From Solirubrobacter taibaiensis (GTDB lineage: Bacteria > Actinomycetota > Thermoleophilia > Solirubrobacterales > Solirubrobacteraceae), in NCBI GenBank assembly GCA_027587225.1, contig JAPDDQ010000006.1, positions 1-64,000 of the forward strand: a DNA stretch of 64,000 nucleotides, read 5' to 3'. Positions 1 through 7,484 of this stretch are shown in pieces. The position numbers and the translations under genes were made by a program. Positions within the stretch are counted from its first letter, which is position 1. The number at the start of each line of letters is the position of its first letter. Below the pieces are notes generated by a model. The model was given only the letters and a program-made list of their open reading frames with translations. It was not told the DNA's origin and searched no databases.

Positions 1-91
1 GCCTGCCACCCGCGCCGCGCCCACCACCCACACCGCGCTCGCCACCCGCGCCATCGCCGCGCCCGCCCGCGGCCCCGCCCCGCGCGCTCAT
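1..91 (-). CDS. Start of an unidentified gene downstream of cydB (partial)
   Basis: On the minus strand an ATG at 91-89 overlaps the cydB stop codon in an ATGA arrangement. A second ATG at 54-52, in another frame, opens a more hydrophobic reading frame (MARVASAVWVVGAARVAG). Both run off the window edge. cydB is often followed by cydD and cydC, the ABC exporter needed for cytochrome bd assembly, so a cydD start is a reasonable guess, but fewer than 30 codons are visible and no domain can be recognised. The call rests on position only. Confidence 0.25.
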   Translation of the reverse strand, partial: MSARGGAAGGRGDGAGGERGVGGGRGAGGR

Positions 92-969
92 CGGAGCTGC
101 TCCAGGCCACGCCGCGCGAGGCGGGCGAGCCCGCCCGGTTCCCGCTTGAAGCGCGAGTAGGCGAAGCCGTGCGCGAGCAGGATCAGCGGCAGGAAGACCG
201 CGGCGAGCACGGTCATGATCGTCAGCGTGTAGTCGCCCGCGGCTTCCTCACGCAGGTCGACCCCGGCCACGAACGGCGACGCCGCCGCCAGGACGCATAG
301 CGGGAACAGCGCCGCCGCCGCGCCAGCGGCCCACAGGGACAGGCGCGGCACGAGCGTCGCCGCAAGCGCGACGCCGATCACCAACAGCCAGGGCTCACCC
401 AGGAGCAAGCCCGCGACGACGGCCAGCAGCACAGCCGGTTCTCGCCGCACCGTCACGCGTTCGTCCACGCGACCCGCCAGGAACGCCGCGCCCGCCACCC
501 GGCACAGCAGCGCGAGCGCGATGCCGCACACCAGCGTCGCTACAGACAACGCGCCCTCGAGCATCCACGCCCACACCACGCCCCAGCCGATCGCGGTCAC
601 CCACGCGGACGCCACGATCGCCCACGTCCATCCAGCAGCCGCTCGCGCGGACACGTGCCCGACGAGCTCCACCCCCGCGTGCCGGACGATCAGCGCGAGG
701 ATGATCACCAGCACGACGCCGTAGAGCCCGCTCGTCCACGCCGCGTACCAGCCCGGGAAGGCGCCGAACGTCGCCGCGACCGCGATCACCAGCCAGACGT
801 CGTTCGCCTGCCAGGTGGGCCCGTTCGCGCGCAGCACGGCGCCTCGGTCCGAAAAACGCCGGAGCAGCATCGACGCGCCCAGATCCGCGCCGCCCAGTCC
901 CAGATACAAGGCCCAGACGACGCCGAGCAGCAGCAGCCACAGCGCGGGAAGTCCTTCGAGCCCGAACAC
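88..969 (-). CDS. cydB: Cytochrome bd ubiquinol oxidase subunit II
   Basis: This is the second subunit of the cytochrome bd quinol oxidase, an integral membrane complex that reduces oxygen with electrons from quinol. The 293-residue protein is hydrophobic throughout, with about eight membrane segments. Its N-terminus has the family pattern of a first helix followed by a GGADLGASML stretch and then TWQANDVWLV, which resembles the conserved region after helix I in CydB. At 293 residues it is shorter than enterobacterial CydB (about 380), as in many actinobacterial CydB proteins. The GTG start at 969 lies one base beyond the cydA stop, so the two are translationally coupled in one operon. Confidence 0.92.
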   Translation of the reverse strand: MFGLEGLPALWLLLLGVVWALYLGLGGADLGASMLLRRFSDRGAVLRANGPTWQANDVWLVIAVAATFGAFPGWYAAWTSGLYGVVLVIILALIVRHAGVELVGHVSARAAAGWTWAIVASAWVTAIGWGVVWAWMLEGALSVATLVCGIALALLCRVAGAAFLAGRVDERVTVRREPAVLLAVVAGLLLGEPWLLVIGVALAATLVPRLSLWAAGAAAALFPLCVLAAASPFVAGVDLREEAAGDYTLTIMTVLAAVFLPLILLAHGFAYSRFKREPGGLARLARRGLEQLR

Positions 970-970
970 G

Positions 971-2353
971 TCAGTACCCCAGGGCGAGGTCGGCGCCGGC
1001 GCGCGGCGTTCGTTCCCGCGCAGGCAACCCGTGGGCGAGCTCGCTCCGCAGCACGCGCCCCGCGGTCCAGAAGATCACGGCGTACACGGCGAGGAACGCG
1101 CCCAGCGACCCGGCCACCGCCAGCGCGCTCACGTCCGAGGACGCCGCGTCCGTGCGCAGCAGCCCGGTCACCACCCACGGTTGGCGCCCGCCCTCACGCA
1201 GGATCCACCCGCCGGCCTGCGCGGCCAACGGGATCGAGACCGCGAACGGCGCGAGCCGCAGGAACCACTTCGAGCGCTCCAGCTGCCCCGTCGCGGCGAG
1301 CCGACAGCCCCACGCGAGCAGCGCGATCAGCGCCACGCCACCGCCCACCATCAGGCGGAAGCTCCAGTACATGAGCGCCACGACCGGCGTGTAGTCACCG
1401 GGCCCGTACCGCGCTTCGGCCTCGCGCTGCAGCTGCTCGATCCCGCGCACCTCGCTGCTCAAAGAGAACGAGTTCAAGAAACTCAAAGCCGCGGGGACCT
1501 TGATGTTCAGGAACGGCGGGCCGGGGTCGGTGGCGATCTTGCCCAGCGCGAACAGCGACAGGCCGGCGGGCGCCTCGGTCTCGTAGTGCGCCTCGGCCGC
1601 GGCCATCTTCATCGGCTGCTGCTCGAGCGCGAGCACGCCCTGGAAGTGCCCAGCGCCGGCGGCGGCCAGCGCGGCCCCCAGGCCCACGAACACCGCCATC
1701 CGCGCCACACCACCGAACGCGACCACCTCCCGCCCCCGCGCGATCTGCACGCAGGCGATCCCGAGCACCACGACCGCGCCGGTCATCAAAGACGTGAACA
1801 GCACGTGCGCGAACGTCAGGCCGACGGTCCAGTTGACCATCACCGCGAAGATGTCCGTCAGCTGCGCGCGACCGTCGACGATCTCGTAGCCCACGGGGTT
1901 CTGCATCCACGAGTTCGCGACGAGGATCGAGTAGGCGCTGATCATCGTCGCCGCGCTCAGCACCAACAGGCACGCGAGGTGCACGCGCGGGCGGAGCTTG
2001 CCGGCGCCGAAGATCCACAGCCCGAGGAAGACGGACTCGACGAAGAACGCCGCGAGCCCCTCCAGCGCCAGCGGCGCGCCGAACACGTCACCGACGTAGC
2101 GCGAGAAGCCCGCCCAGTTCATCCCGAACTGGAACGTCTGCATCAAGCCTGTGACGACGCCGACGGCGAACACGATCACCATCGCCCGCCCGTAGTACTT
2201 GGTCAGCCGCAGCCACCGTTCTTCGCCGGTCCGGTGGTACCGCGTCTGTAGAAGGGCCACGAAGAAGACGAGGCCGATCGATACACCGACGATGGCGAAG
2301 TGCAGCAGCGTCGTGAGGGCGAACTGCCAACGAGCGAGGTCGAGCGAAGTCAC
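971..2353 (-). CDS. cydA: Cytochrome bd ubiquinol oxidase subunit I
   Basis: CydA carries the quinol-oxidising site and the three haems of cytochrome bd oxidase. The 460-residue protein begins with SLDLARWQFALTTLLHF, containing the conserved early His near a haem b595/d site. It continues with the family blocks FQFGMNWAGFSRYVGDVFGA, the FFVESVFLGLW segment with the haem Glu, and LVANSWMQNPVGYE. About nine membrane helices are visible. The GTG start at 2353 is chosen because an AAAGGA ribosome site lies about 8 bases upstream and the protein then begins like known CydA. An in-frame upstream extension has no such features. It is the first gene of a cydAB operon, divergent from a two-component system at 2460, which could sense redox or oxygen state (inference). 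Confidence 0.95.
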   Translation of the reverse strand: MTSLDLARWQFALTTLLHFAIVGVSIGLVFFVALLQTRYHRTGEERWLRLTKYYGRAMVIVFAVGVVTGLMQTFQFGMNWAGFSRYVGDVFGAPLALEGLAAFFVESVFLGLWIFGAGKLRPRVHLACLLVLSAATMISAYSILVANSWMQNPVGYEIVDGRAQLTDIFAVMVNWTVGLTFAHVLFTSLMTGAVVVLGIACVQIARGREVVAFGGVARMAVFVGLGAALAAAGAGHFQGVLALEQQPMKMAAAEAHYETEAPAGLSLFALGKIATDPGPPFLNIKVPAALSFLNSFSLSSEVRGIEQLQREAEARYGPGDYTPVVALMYWSFRLMVGGGVALIALLAWGCRLAATGQLERSKWFLRLAPFAVSIPLAAQAGGWILREGGRQPWVVTGLLRTDAASSDVSALAVAGSLGAFLAVYAVIFWTAGRVLRSELAHGLPARERTPRAGADLALGY

Positions 2354-2459
2354 GGGCGGGTCCTTTGCCGTTCGTGCCCCAGGCAGGGGCAAATGCGGGA
2401 ACGGGCAATCAGGACCCTCGGCCACCGGTCATGAGCGGCCGCTGCACATACTAGTCGGC

Positions 2460-3500
2460 GTGCGCATCCCGCTCCATGAGACGTTGCGTGCCGGAACGGC
2501 GCTCGGCTGGACCTCGGTCGCGGCGGTCGTCGTGGCGCTGGCGGTGGGCGTGCCGATCTCCGATGCGGGGCTCGTGTGGGCCTTGACCGCCGTGGCCGCC
2601 GTAGCCCATCTGGTGATGGCGCGACTGCCCTGGGCGACACTGCTGCCCACCCCCCGCGGGCGGCTGCTGATCGACCTCTGGGCGGGCGGCGTGCTGATCT
2701 CCGTGTGCGGGCTCGTGCTGATCGCGGGCGGCGAGTCGCGACTCGATCTGCTGCTCCTGTTCGTCGTCCCGTTCCTGGCGATCTCCAACGACGACAACCC
2801 GCGCGCGCTGGCGATCTGGATGACGGTGGCAGCGCTCGCCTTCGGGGTCTGCGTGAGCTTCGCGCCGGACCCGCTGCCGGCGTCCGAGGCGCTCTTCCAC
2901 CTCGTGCTGCTGGCGGGGTCGACGCTGCTCGGGCTCCAGCTCGCGCGGGCCGTGCGGGAGGCGACGCGCCGGGCGGAGCTCGAGGGCGCGATGCTCGCCG
3001 AGGCCCACCATCGTGTGAAGAACTCCTTGCAGGTCGTCGCGGAACTGCTGCAGCTCGGCGGGCCTTCCGCCGTCGAACGGGCGTCGGAGCGGATCCAGTC
3101 GATCGCGGCCGTCCATCAGGTGCTGGCCTCGACGCGGGGCGGACGCGTGCTCGCACCGGAGCTGCTGGAGGCGGTCGTCGCGGGCTACGAGGGCGTCACG
3201 GTGGTCGCCGAACCGCTGGAGCTGCCGTTCCCGATCGCGCAGAACCTCGGCGTGGTGGTCAACGAGCTGGTGGCGAACGCGGTTCAGCACGGGAAGCCGC
3301 CGGTGTCGGTGGAGCTCACGGCGGGGTCGTTGGTGGTGCGCGACGCCGGAGGCGGGCCCCCGTCGTTGGATGGCTCGGGGCTCGGTTTGACGCTCGTCCG
3401 GCAAGTCGTGCGCAACGGTCTGTTCGGGGACGTGGCGCTGCGTGACGGCGCCATCGTGGTCACCTTCGACCCCACGCGGGATGCGCGTCCTCGTCGCTGA
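2460..3500 (+). CDS. Membrane sensor histidine kinase, HisKA_2 type
   Basis: This is a 346-residue sensor kinase. Residues 10-165 form about five or six membrane segments with no large extracytoplasmic loop. The H-box EAHHRVKNSLQ follows at about 181-191 and is characteristic of the HisKA_2 subfamily (phospho-acceptor His183 or His184). A HATPase_c domain then shows an N-box (VVVNELVANAVQHG) and a G-box (SGLGLTLV). The GTG start at 2460 is chosen because the first helix follows at once; no ribosome site is evident. The stop overlaps the ATG of the ANTAR regulator by 20 bases, so the two form a coupled signalling pair. HisKA_2 kinases paired with ANTAR proteins are a known combination. The ligand cannot be inferred from the short N-terminal domain. 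Confidence 0.88.
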   Translation: MRIPLHETLRAGTALGWTSVAAVVVALAVGVPISDAGLVWALTAVAAVAHLVMARLPWATLLPTPRGRLLIDLWAGGVLISVCGLVLIAGGESRLDLLLLFVVPFLAISNDDNPRALAIWMTVAALAFGVCVSFAPDPLPASEALFHLVLLAGSTLLGLQLARAVREATRRAELEGAMLAEAHHRVKNSLQVVAELLQLGGPSAVERASERIQSIAAVHQVLASTRGGRVLAPELLEAVVAGYEGVTVVAEPLELPFPIAQNLGVVVNELVANAVQHGKPPVSVELTAGSLVVRDAGGGPPSLDGSGLGLTLVRQVVRNGLFGDVALRDGAIVVTFDPTRDARPRR

Positions 3501-4056
3501 AGACGACCCGATCATCGCTCTGGGGCTGTCGCGGCGGCTCGGGGCGTTGGGGCACGAGGTCGTGGGGCCGGTGGCGACCGTGGCCGAGGCTTCGGCGTTG
3601 GCGTCGTCGGTCGGCGCCGACCTGTACCTGTTCGACGTGGACCTCGCCGACGGGGACGGGATCGAGCTGGCGCGGTCACTGTCGGAGGAGGGGCCGCGGC
3701 GGCCCGTGGTGATCCTGACGGGCTTGGACGCGCCGGAGGTGCTGGACCGCTCGATCGCGGCGGGGGTGCTGGCGCACCTGACCAAGCCCGTCGACGATCG
3801 CCAGCTCGAGGCCGCGTTGCGGTTGGCCGCGGCGCGGGCGGCGGAGCTCGAGGCGCTGCGCGCGGAGGTCGACTCGACGCGTCAGGCGCTCGCGGACCGC
3901 AAGGTGGTCGAGCAGGCCAAGGGGATTCTGATCCGCGCTCTCGGACTCAGTGAGCCGGAAGCGTTCGCGCGGATCCAGACGACGGCGCGGCAGCGCAACC
4001 TGCGGCTGGTGGACGTCGCGCGGGCGATCGTCGATCAGCGGTCCCTGTACGAGTAG
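3481..4056 (+). CDS. Response regulator with RNA-binding ANTAR output domain
   Basis: The 191-residue protein has an N-terminal receiver domain with acidic residues D8 and D9, phospho-acceptor D52 in LYLFDVDL, T80 and K102 (LTKP). A coiled linker runs from about 110 to 135, and a C-terminal ANTAR domain starts at about 137 (KVVEQAKGILIRALGLSEPEAF through DVARAIVDQ). ANTAR domains bind paired RNA hairpins and act as antiterminators, as in AmiR and NasR. The ATG at 3481 lies inside the last codons of the kinase gene, which places both in one operon. The target transcripts are not identifiable here. A strong inverted repeat follows the stop codon at 4070-4092. Confidence 0.93.
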   Translation: MRVLVAEDDPIIALGLSRRLGALGHEVVGPVATVAEASALASSVGADLYLFDVDLADGDGIELARSLSEEGPRRPVVILTGLDAPEVLDRSIAAGVLAHLTKPVDDRQLEAALRLAAARAAELEALRAEVDSTRQALADRKVVEQAKGILIRALGLSEPEAFARIQTTARQRNLRLVDVARAIVDQRSLYE

Positions 4057-4069
4057 CCCAGGACGCAGA

Positions 4070-4092
4070 AAGGGCGCCCAGTGGGCGCCCTT
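4070..4092. terminator. Hairpin terminator between the ANTAR gene and tRNA-Ser
   Basis: A perfect 11-bp inverted repeat (AAGGGCGCCCA, one base, TGGGCGCCCTT) lies 13 bases after the ANTAR stop codon and 5 bases beyond the 3' end of the minus-strand tRNA-Ser. It is symmetric, so it could end transcription from both sides. No long T run follows on either strand, which is common in GC-rich actinobacteria. Confidence 0.7.
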
Positions 4093-4096
4093 GAAG

Positions 4097-4186
4097 CGGA
4101 GGGGGAGGGATTCGAACCCTCGGAACAGGGGTTACCCGCTCAACGGTTTTCGAGACCGCCCGATTCAACCACTCTCGCACCCCTCC
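4097..4186 (-). tRNA. tRNA-Ser(CGA)
   Basis: A 90-base class II tRNA is encoded on the minus strand. The acceptor stem pairs GGAGGGG (4186-4180) with CCCCTCC (4104-4098), with discriminator G at 4097. The T arm is GAGGG-TTCGAAT-CCCTC. The anticodon loop reads CTCGAAA, giving anticodon CGA, which decodes the serine codon UCG. A long variable arm is present, as expected for tRNA-Ser. CCA is not encoded. The first 22 bases of the tRNA gene (4186-4165) are also the last codons and the stop codon of tadA, which runs in the same direction, so the tRNA is probably processed from a tadA transcript or has a promoter inside tadA. Confidence 0.95.
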
Positions 4187-4683
4187 GGGTGTGCGGTGTC
4201 TGAGGGTAGCGACCGGCGGCGCTTGGCCGCGAAGAAGTCCTTCAGCAGCTGGGCGCATTCGGGCTGGAGGATGTTGCCGGTGACCCCTGGGCGGTGGTTC
4301 AGGCGCGGTTCTTGCAGGACGTCGAGGACGCTGCCGGCGGCGCCCGCCTTCGGGTCCGTGGTGCCGTAGACGACGTGCGGGATGCGGGCGAGGACGATCG
4401 CGCCGGCGCACATCGCGCACGGCTCGAGCGTCACGTAGAGCGTGGTCTCCAGCAGCCGCCAGTGGCCGATGTGCTCGGCGGCCTGGCGGATCGCGAGCAT
4501 CTCGGCGTGGGCGCTGGGGTCTTGGAGGAGCTCGCGCTCGTTGTGGCCGGCACCGATGACCGTCCCATCCGGGCCGAAGATGACCGCCCCGACAGGCACG
4601 TCGCGGTGCGTGAGGGCCTTCTCGGCCTCCTCGATTGCGAGCCGCATTCGGCTCTCGTGCTCATCTCGGCGCAGAATTGACAC
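4165..4683 (-). CDS. tadA: tRNA-specific adenosine deaminase
   Basis: TadA converts adenosine 34 of tRNA-Arg(ACG) to inosine. The 172-residue protein has the zinc deaminase signature: H59-A-E61 (SAHAEMLAIRQ) and PCAMC with C89 and C92, then GSVLDVLQEPRLNHR, close to the equivalent E. coli segment. The GTG start at 4683 is chosen because the N-terminus then aligns with other TadA proteins (DEHESRMRLAIEEA). A later ATG at 4647 would remove that helix. The last eight residues, including the stop, are encoded within the tRNA-Ser gene. The upstream neighbour is a divergent subtilase gene. Confidence 0.95.
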   Translation of the reverse strand: MSILRRDEHESRMRLAIEEAEKALTHRDVPVGAVIFGPDGTVIGAGHNERELLQDPSAHAEMLAIRQAAEHIGHWRLLETTLYVTLEPCAMCAGAIVLARIPHVVYGTTDPKAGAAGSVLDVLQEPRLNHRPGVTGNILQPECAQLLKDFFAAKRRRSLPSDTAHPEGCESG

Positions 4684-4792
4684 AGTTTCGGTGCAGACTG
4701 GGGTTGTTCAGCAACTTCCTTCTGCCGATGATGTTGTACGACTCGAGACCGGGCCGACTCGTTCGCTCCCCCGCCCGCTCGGTCTTCCATTG

Positions 4793-6133
4793 ATGCTTCG
4801 CTCCCGCCTGCTGCCCGCTCTCCTGCTCTCGTCCGCGATTGTCGCGGGGACGATTGGCGTGCCCGCGGCCTCGGCCGGCGGCGTCGCGTCCGGTGACGCG
4901 CGGGCGGCTTCGGCGGCGCTGAAGGCCGCGGCGTCGGCCCCGGCGGAGTACCGCGCCGGTGAGGTGGTGGTGCGGGACGCCACGGGTGAACGCGTCGTGC
5001 GCGTTCGGGACGTGGCGCAGGCCGCGCAGTCGTTGTCTTCGCGGCCAGGGGTGCGGAGTGCCACGCCGAACTTCCTGGCGCGGGCGTCGGGCTGGATTCC
5101 GCCGGACCCGGGCCGTGGGGCGGAGATCGGCGGCTGGCAGAAGCTGCAGTGGAACTTCCTGCCGGAGACGGGCGTGAACGCGCCCGAGGCCTGGGCGAAC
5201 CTGGCGCGGGCCGGGCGTCCCGGCGGCAAGGGCGTCGTGGTCGCCGTGCTGGACACCGGCGTGGCCTACGCCAACCGCGGCCGCTTCCGCCGCTCGCCGG
5301 ACTTCTCGAAGGCGCGCTTCGTCCGCGGGTGGGACTTCGTCGAGGACGACGCCTACCCGAACGACGACAACGGTCACGGCACCCACGTCGCGAGCACGAT
5401 CGCCGAGGGCACCGGCAACACGATCGGCCTCACCGGCCTCGCCTACGGCGTGAAGATCATGCCCGTCAAGGTGCTCGACAGCCAGGGCGAGGGTGACTCC
5501 CAGCAGATCGCCGACGGCATCCGCTTCGCCGCCAAGAACGGCGCGCAGGTCATCAACCTCTCCTTCGAGTTCCCGTCGGAGATCACGAAGTCGCAGATCC
5601 CGAACATCCTGGACGCGATCCGGTACGCCCGCAAACGGGGCACGCTGGTCGTCGGCGCGTCCGGCAACGCCGCCGCCGCGGCCGTCGCCTACCCGGCCCG
5701 CTCCAGCGACGTCCTGTCGGTCGGCGCCACCACCCAGTACGGCTGCCAGGCCGACTACTCCAACGAAGGCAGCGACCTGGACCTCGTCGCCCCGGGCGGC
5801 GGCATCGACGCCGCCCTCGAGGGAGACCCGAACTGCCAGGCCGCCCGCACCGGCATGGACATCTTCCAGATGACGTTCCGCGCGAGCTCCCCGCGACGCT
5901 TCCTGCTCCCGAGCGGCTACATCGGCACCTCGATGGCAGCCCCCCACGTCGCCGCCACCGCCGCGCTGGTCATCGCCTCCGGCATCCTCGGCCCCAAGCC
6001 CTCCCCGGCCGCCATCGAGCGCCGCCTCGAGCTCACTTCCACGGACGTCGGCCCCGCGGGCCGCGACCCCCACTACGGCTGGGGCCGCCTCAACGCGGCC
6101 CGCGCCACCGACCCCACGATCCCGGTCATCTAG
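4793..6133 (+). CDS. Secreted subtilisin-like serine protease (S8)
   Basis: The protein has 446 residues with a signal peptide at about 1-28 (LLPALLLSSAIVAG, cleavage after ASA). A short propeptide-like region runs to about residue 125. The peptidase S8 domain has all catalytic residues: D154 (AVLDTGVAY), H195 (DNGHGTHVAS), N292 of the oxyanion hole (GASGNAAA) and S380 (GTSMAAPHVA). There is no C-terminal anchor or sorting signal, so it is probably released outside the cell. The ATG at 4793 directly precedes the signal peptide; a TTG one codon earlier is an alternative. It is divergent from tadA across about 109 bases. Its stop codon abuts a copy of the intergenic repeat described at 6134. 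Confidence 0.93.
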   Translation: MLRSRLLPALLLSSAIVAGTIGVPAASAGGVASGDARAASAALKAAASAPAEYRAGEVVVRDATGERVVRVRDVAQAAQSLSSRPGVRSATPNFLARASGWIPPDPGRGAEIGGWQKLQWNFLPETGVNAPEAWANLARAGRPGGKGVVVAVLDTGVAYANRGRFRRSPDFSKARFVRGWDFVEDDAYPNDDNGHGTHVASTIAEGTGNTIGLTGLAYGVKIMPVKVLDSQGEGDSQQIADGIRFAAKNGAQVINLSFEFPSEITKSQIPNILDAIRYARKRGTLVVGASGNAAAAAVAYPARSSDVLSVGATTQYGCQADYSNEGSDLDLVAPGGGIDAALEGDPNCQAARTGMDIFQMTFRASSPRRFLLPSGYIGTSMAAPHVAATAALVIASGILGPKPSPAAIERRLELTSTDVGPAGRDPHYGWGRLNAARATDPTIPVI

Positions 6134-6461
6134 CCGCGCCCGCCGCGCTCTTGTGCGGGTGAGCCGGTTGCACCGGCTGCGCCCGGGCGCGGGCCGGCGC
6201 CCACTCGGGGGGTGAGGCACGATCCGGTCCTGTCAGGACCGGTTTGTTCCTCACCTCCGCACGGGCGAGCGGCAACGCGCCACCCGGGCGTGCGAGCGAT
6301 CACTTTGTCAACTCCTGGTTGACCAATCGAACGCTCGCGTGGCGTGGACCGTCCCTCGGCGTGGGAAGACGTGAACGCCAAGGCGTTCACGCAGTGCGGG
6401 GCACCCGCCTCACCCGCAAACAGCACGCCCGCCCCGCCGGTGTGTTCGCCGTTGCCGTTCA
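6134..6461 (+). repeat. Modular palindromic intergenic repeat, copy 1
   Basis: This 328-base stretch fills the gap between the stop codons of the convergent subtilase and pseudo-caspase genes and encodes no plausible protein. It is built of modules that recur at 36725, 44997 and 59512. In order they are: hairpin AGCCGGT-TGC-ACCGGCT (6162-6178) with palindrome GCGCCCGGGCGC (6179-6190); the core palindrome GGTCCTGTCAGGACC (6226-6240) inside an outer stem GGTGAGG/CCTCACC; a conserved GAGCGGCAACGCGCCACC; a nested hairpin module (6292-6338, outer GCGAGCG/CGCTCGC, inner GTCAAC/GTTGAC); GTGAACGCC-AA-GGCGTTCAC (6371-6390); and an end block GGTGTGTTCGCCGTT. The end block ...CCGTTCA supplies the stop codon (TCA, 6459-6461) of the following gene. 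In reverse orientation it matches copy 3 over most of its length. Confidence 0.85.
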
Positions 6462-7469
6462 GCGCTCGCGGCGGACCCAGTAGACCGCCTCGGCGACGAG
6501 CAGCGCGACGGCGAGCGCGATCCAGCCCCAGCTGCGGGGCCCGACGACCTGGTAACCGAGGACGGCGGCGCTGCCGCAAGCGACGCCGAGGGTGTCGTAG
6601 TGGTGGCGGAGGACGTCGAGCGCGCCGCCGAGCAGTAACCCGAGGCCCAGGAGCGTGAACAGGAGGCCCAAGCCGAGATCGGGGTCGACGAAGCGGTCCA
6701 GCAGGCCGACCACGGCGCCGGCGCTCGCGCTCACGAGGACGACGACCGCGCCGGCGCCGCGGCCCGTCGCCGCGTGGGCGAAACCGGCCACCGCGGTCGC
6801 CACGCCCAGCAGGGGCGCGATCCGCGACGGCCACGCGGTGCCGGACGCGAACGCGTACTCCAGGCCGCTCTCGCCGAAGAGCCAGACCAGCGGCAGGGAG
6901 ACGAGCAGCGCGACGGCACCGATCGCCGTGCTGGCGCGAAGTGCGTTCTCGGTCCACTCGGCGCTCCGTGTCCGCTGCGCCGCACGCCGTTGGCGCCGGA
7001 CGTGGCGGTCCGTGTGCGTGACCACGAACGGCGTCTCCAGCGCATCGCTGAATTGCAGGTTGTGCGTGTGGGCGAGCCGGTTGTGGAGCTCGCGGGCGGT
7101 GATGTCGCCGTCCGCGTTGCCGTCGGCGCGCCCGTCGCGGAGCGCGCGCACGAGGGCTCGGAATGGAGCGCCGGCGATGACGGCCCGCCCCGCCCCGGCC
7201 ACTACGTCCGCGTCGTGGTCGGTCGCAAGCACGAGCACGTGGGTGCTCCGGCACGCCGCGAGCGCCGAACCGTCGACGGGTACTCCGTCGCTGCAGACGA
7301 GCACGACGTCGGTGGCGTCGCGCGCGGCCAGAAAGGCGCCGACGGCCTCGTCGTCGTCCGCACGCTCGACCTTGTACCCGCCGCGCTCGGCGTCGGCAAG
7401 GATGCCGGCGAGGACCGTGGCGTCCTCGTCCCCGGAGGGCGCGGCGATCAACGCGCAGCGACGACCCAC
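6459..7469 (-). CDS. Membrane protein with a degenerate caspase-like N-terminal domain
   Basis: The 336-residue protein has a soluble N-terminal half (about 1-165) and about six membrane helices from about 175 to the end. The soluble half resembles the caspase-like (C14) domains of actinobacterial EACC1-type proteins in outline: a start GRRCALIAAPS, a strand DVVLVCSDG where those proteins carry a catalytic GHG, a strand STHVLVLATDHDAD where they carry DCCxSG, and a C-terminal ARALRDG...DGDITARELHNRL like their DGDGxVSxxELYxY segment. Neither the His nor the Cys is present, so it would be a non-catalytic relative (inference from motif order). The GTG start at 7469 follows the uspA stop by 15 bases, suggesting one operon. 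Confidence 0.6.
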   Translation of the reverse strand: MGRRCALIAAPSGDEDATVLAGILADAERGGYKVERADDDEAVGAFLAARDATDVVLVCSDGVPVDGSALAACRSTHVLVLATDHDADVVAGAGRAVIAGAPFRALVRALRDGRADGNADGDITARELHNRLAHTHNLQFSDALETPFVVTHTDRHVRRQRRAAQRTRSAEWTENALRASTAIGAVALLVSLPLVWLFGESGLEYAFASGTAWPSRIAPLLGVATAVAGFAHAATGRGAGAVVVLVSASAGAVVGLLDRFVDPDLGLGLLFTLLGLGLLLGGALDVLRHHYDTLGVACGSAAVLGYQVVGPRSWGWIALAVALLVAEAVYWVRRER

Positions 7470-7484
7470 GCGCGCGACCTCCGC

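Noticed and set aside
2375..2391. Inverted repeat TGCCCC-AGGCA-GGGGCA between cydA and the kinase gene
   Set aside because: At 6 bp in GC-rich DNA it is too short to claim as an operator without conservation data.
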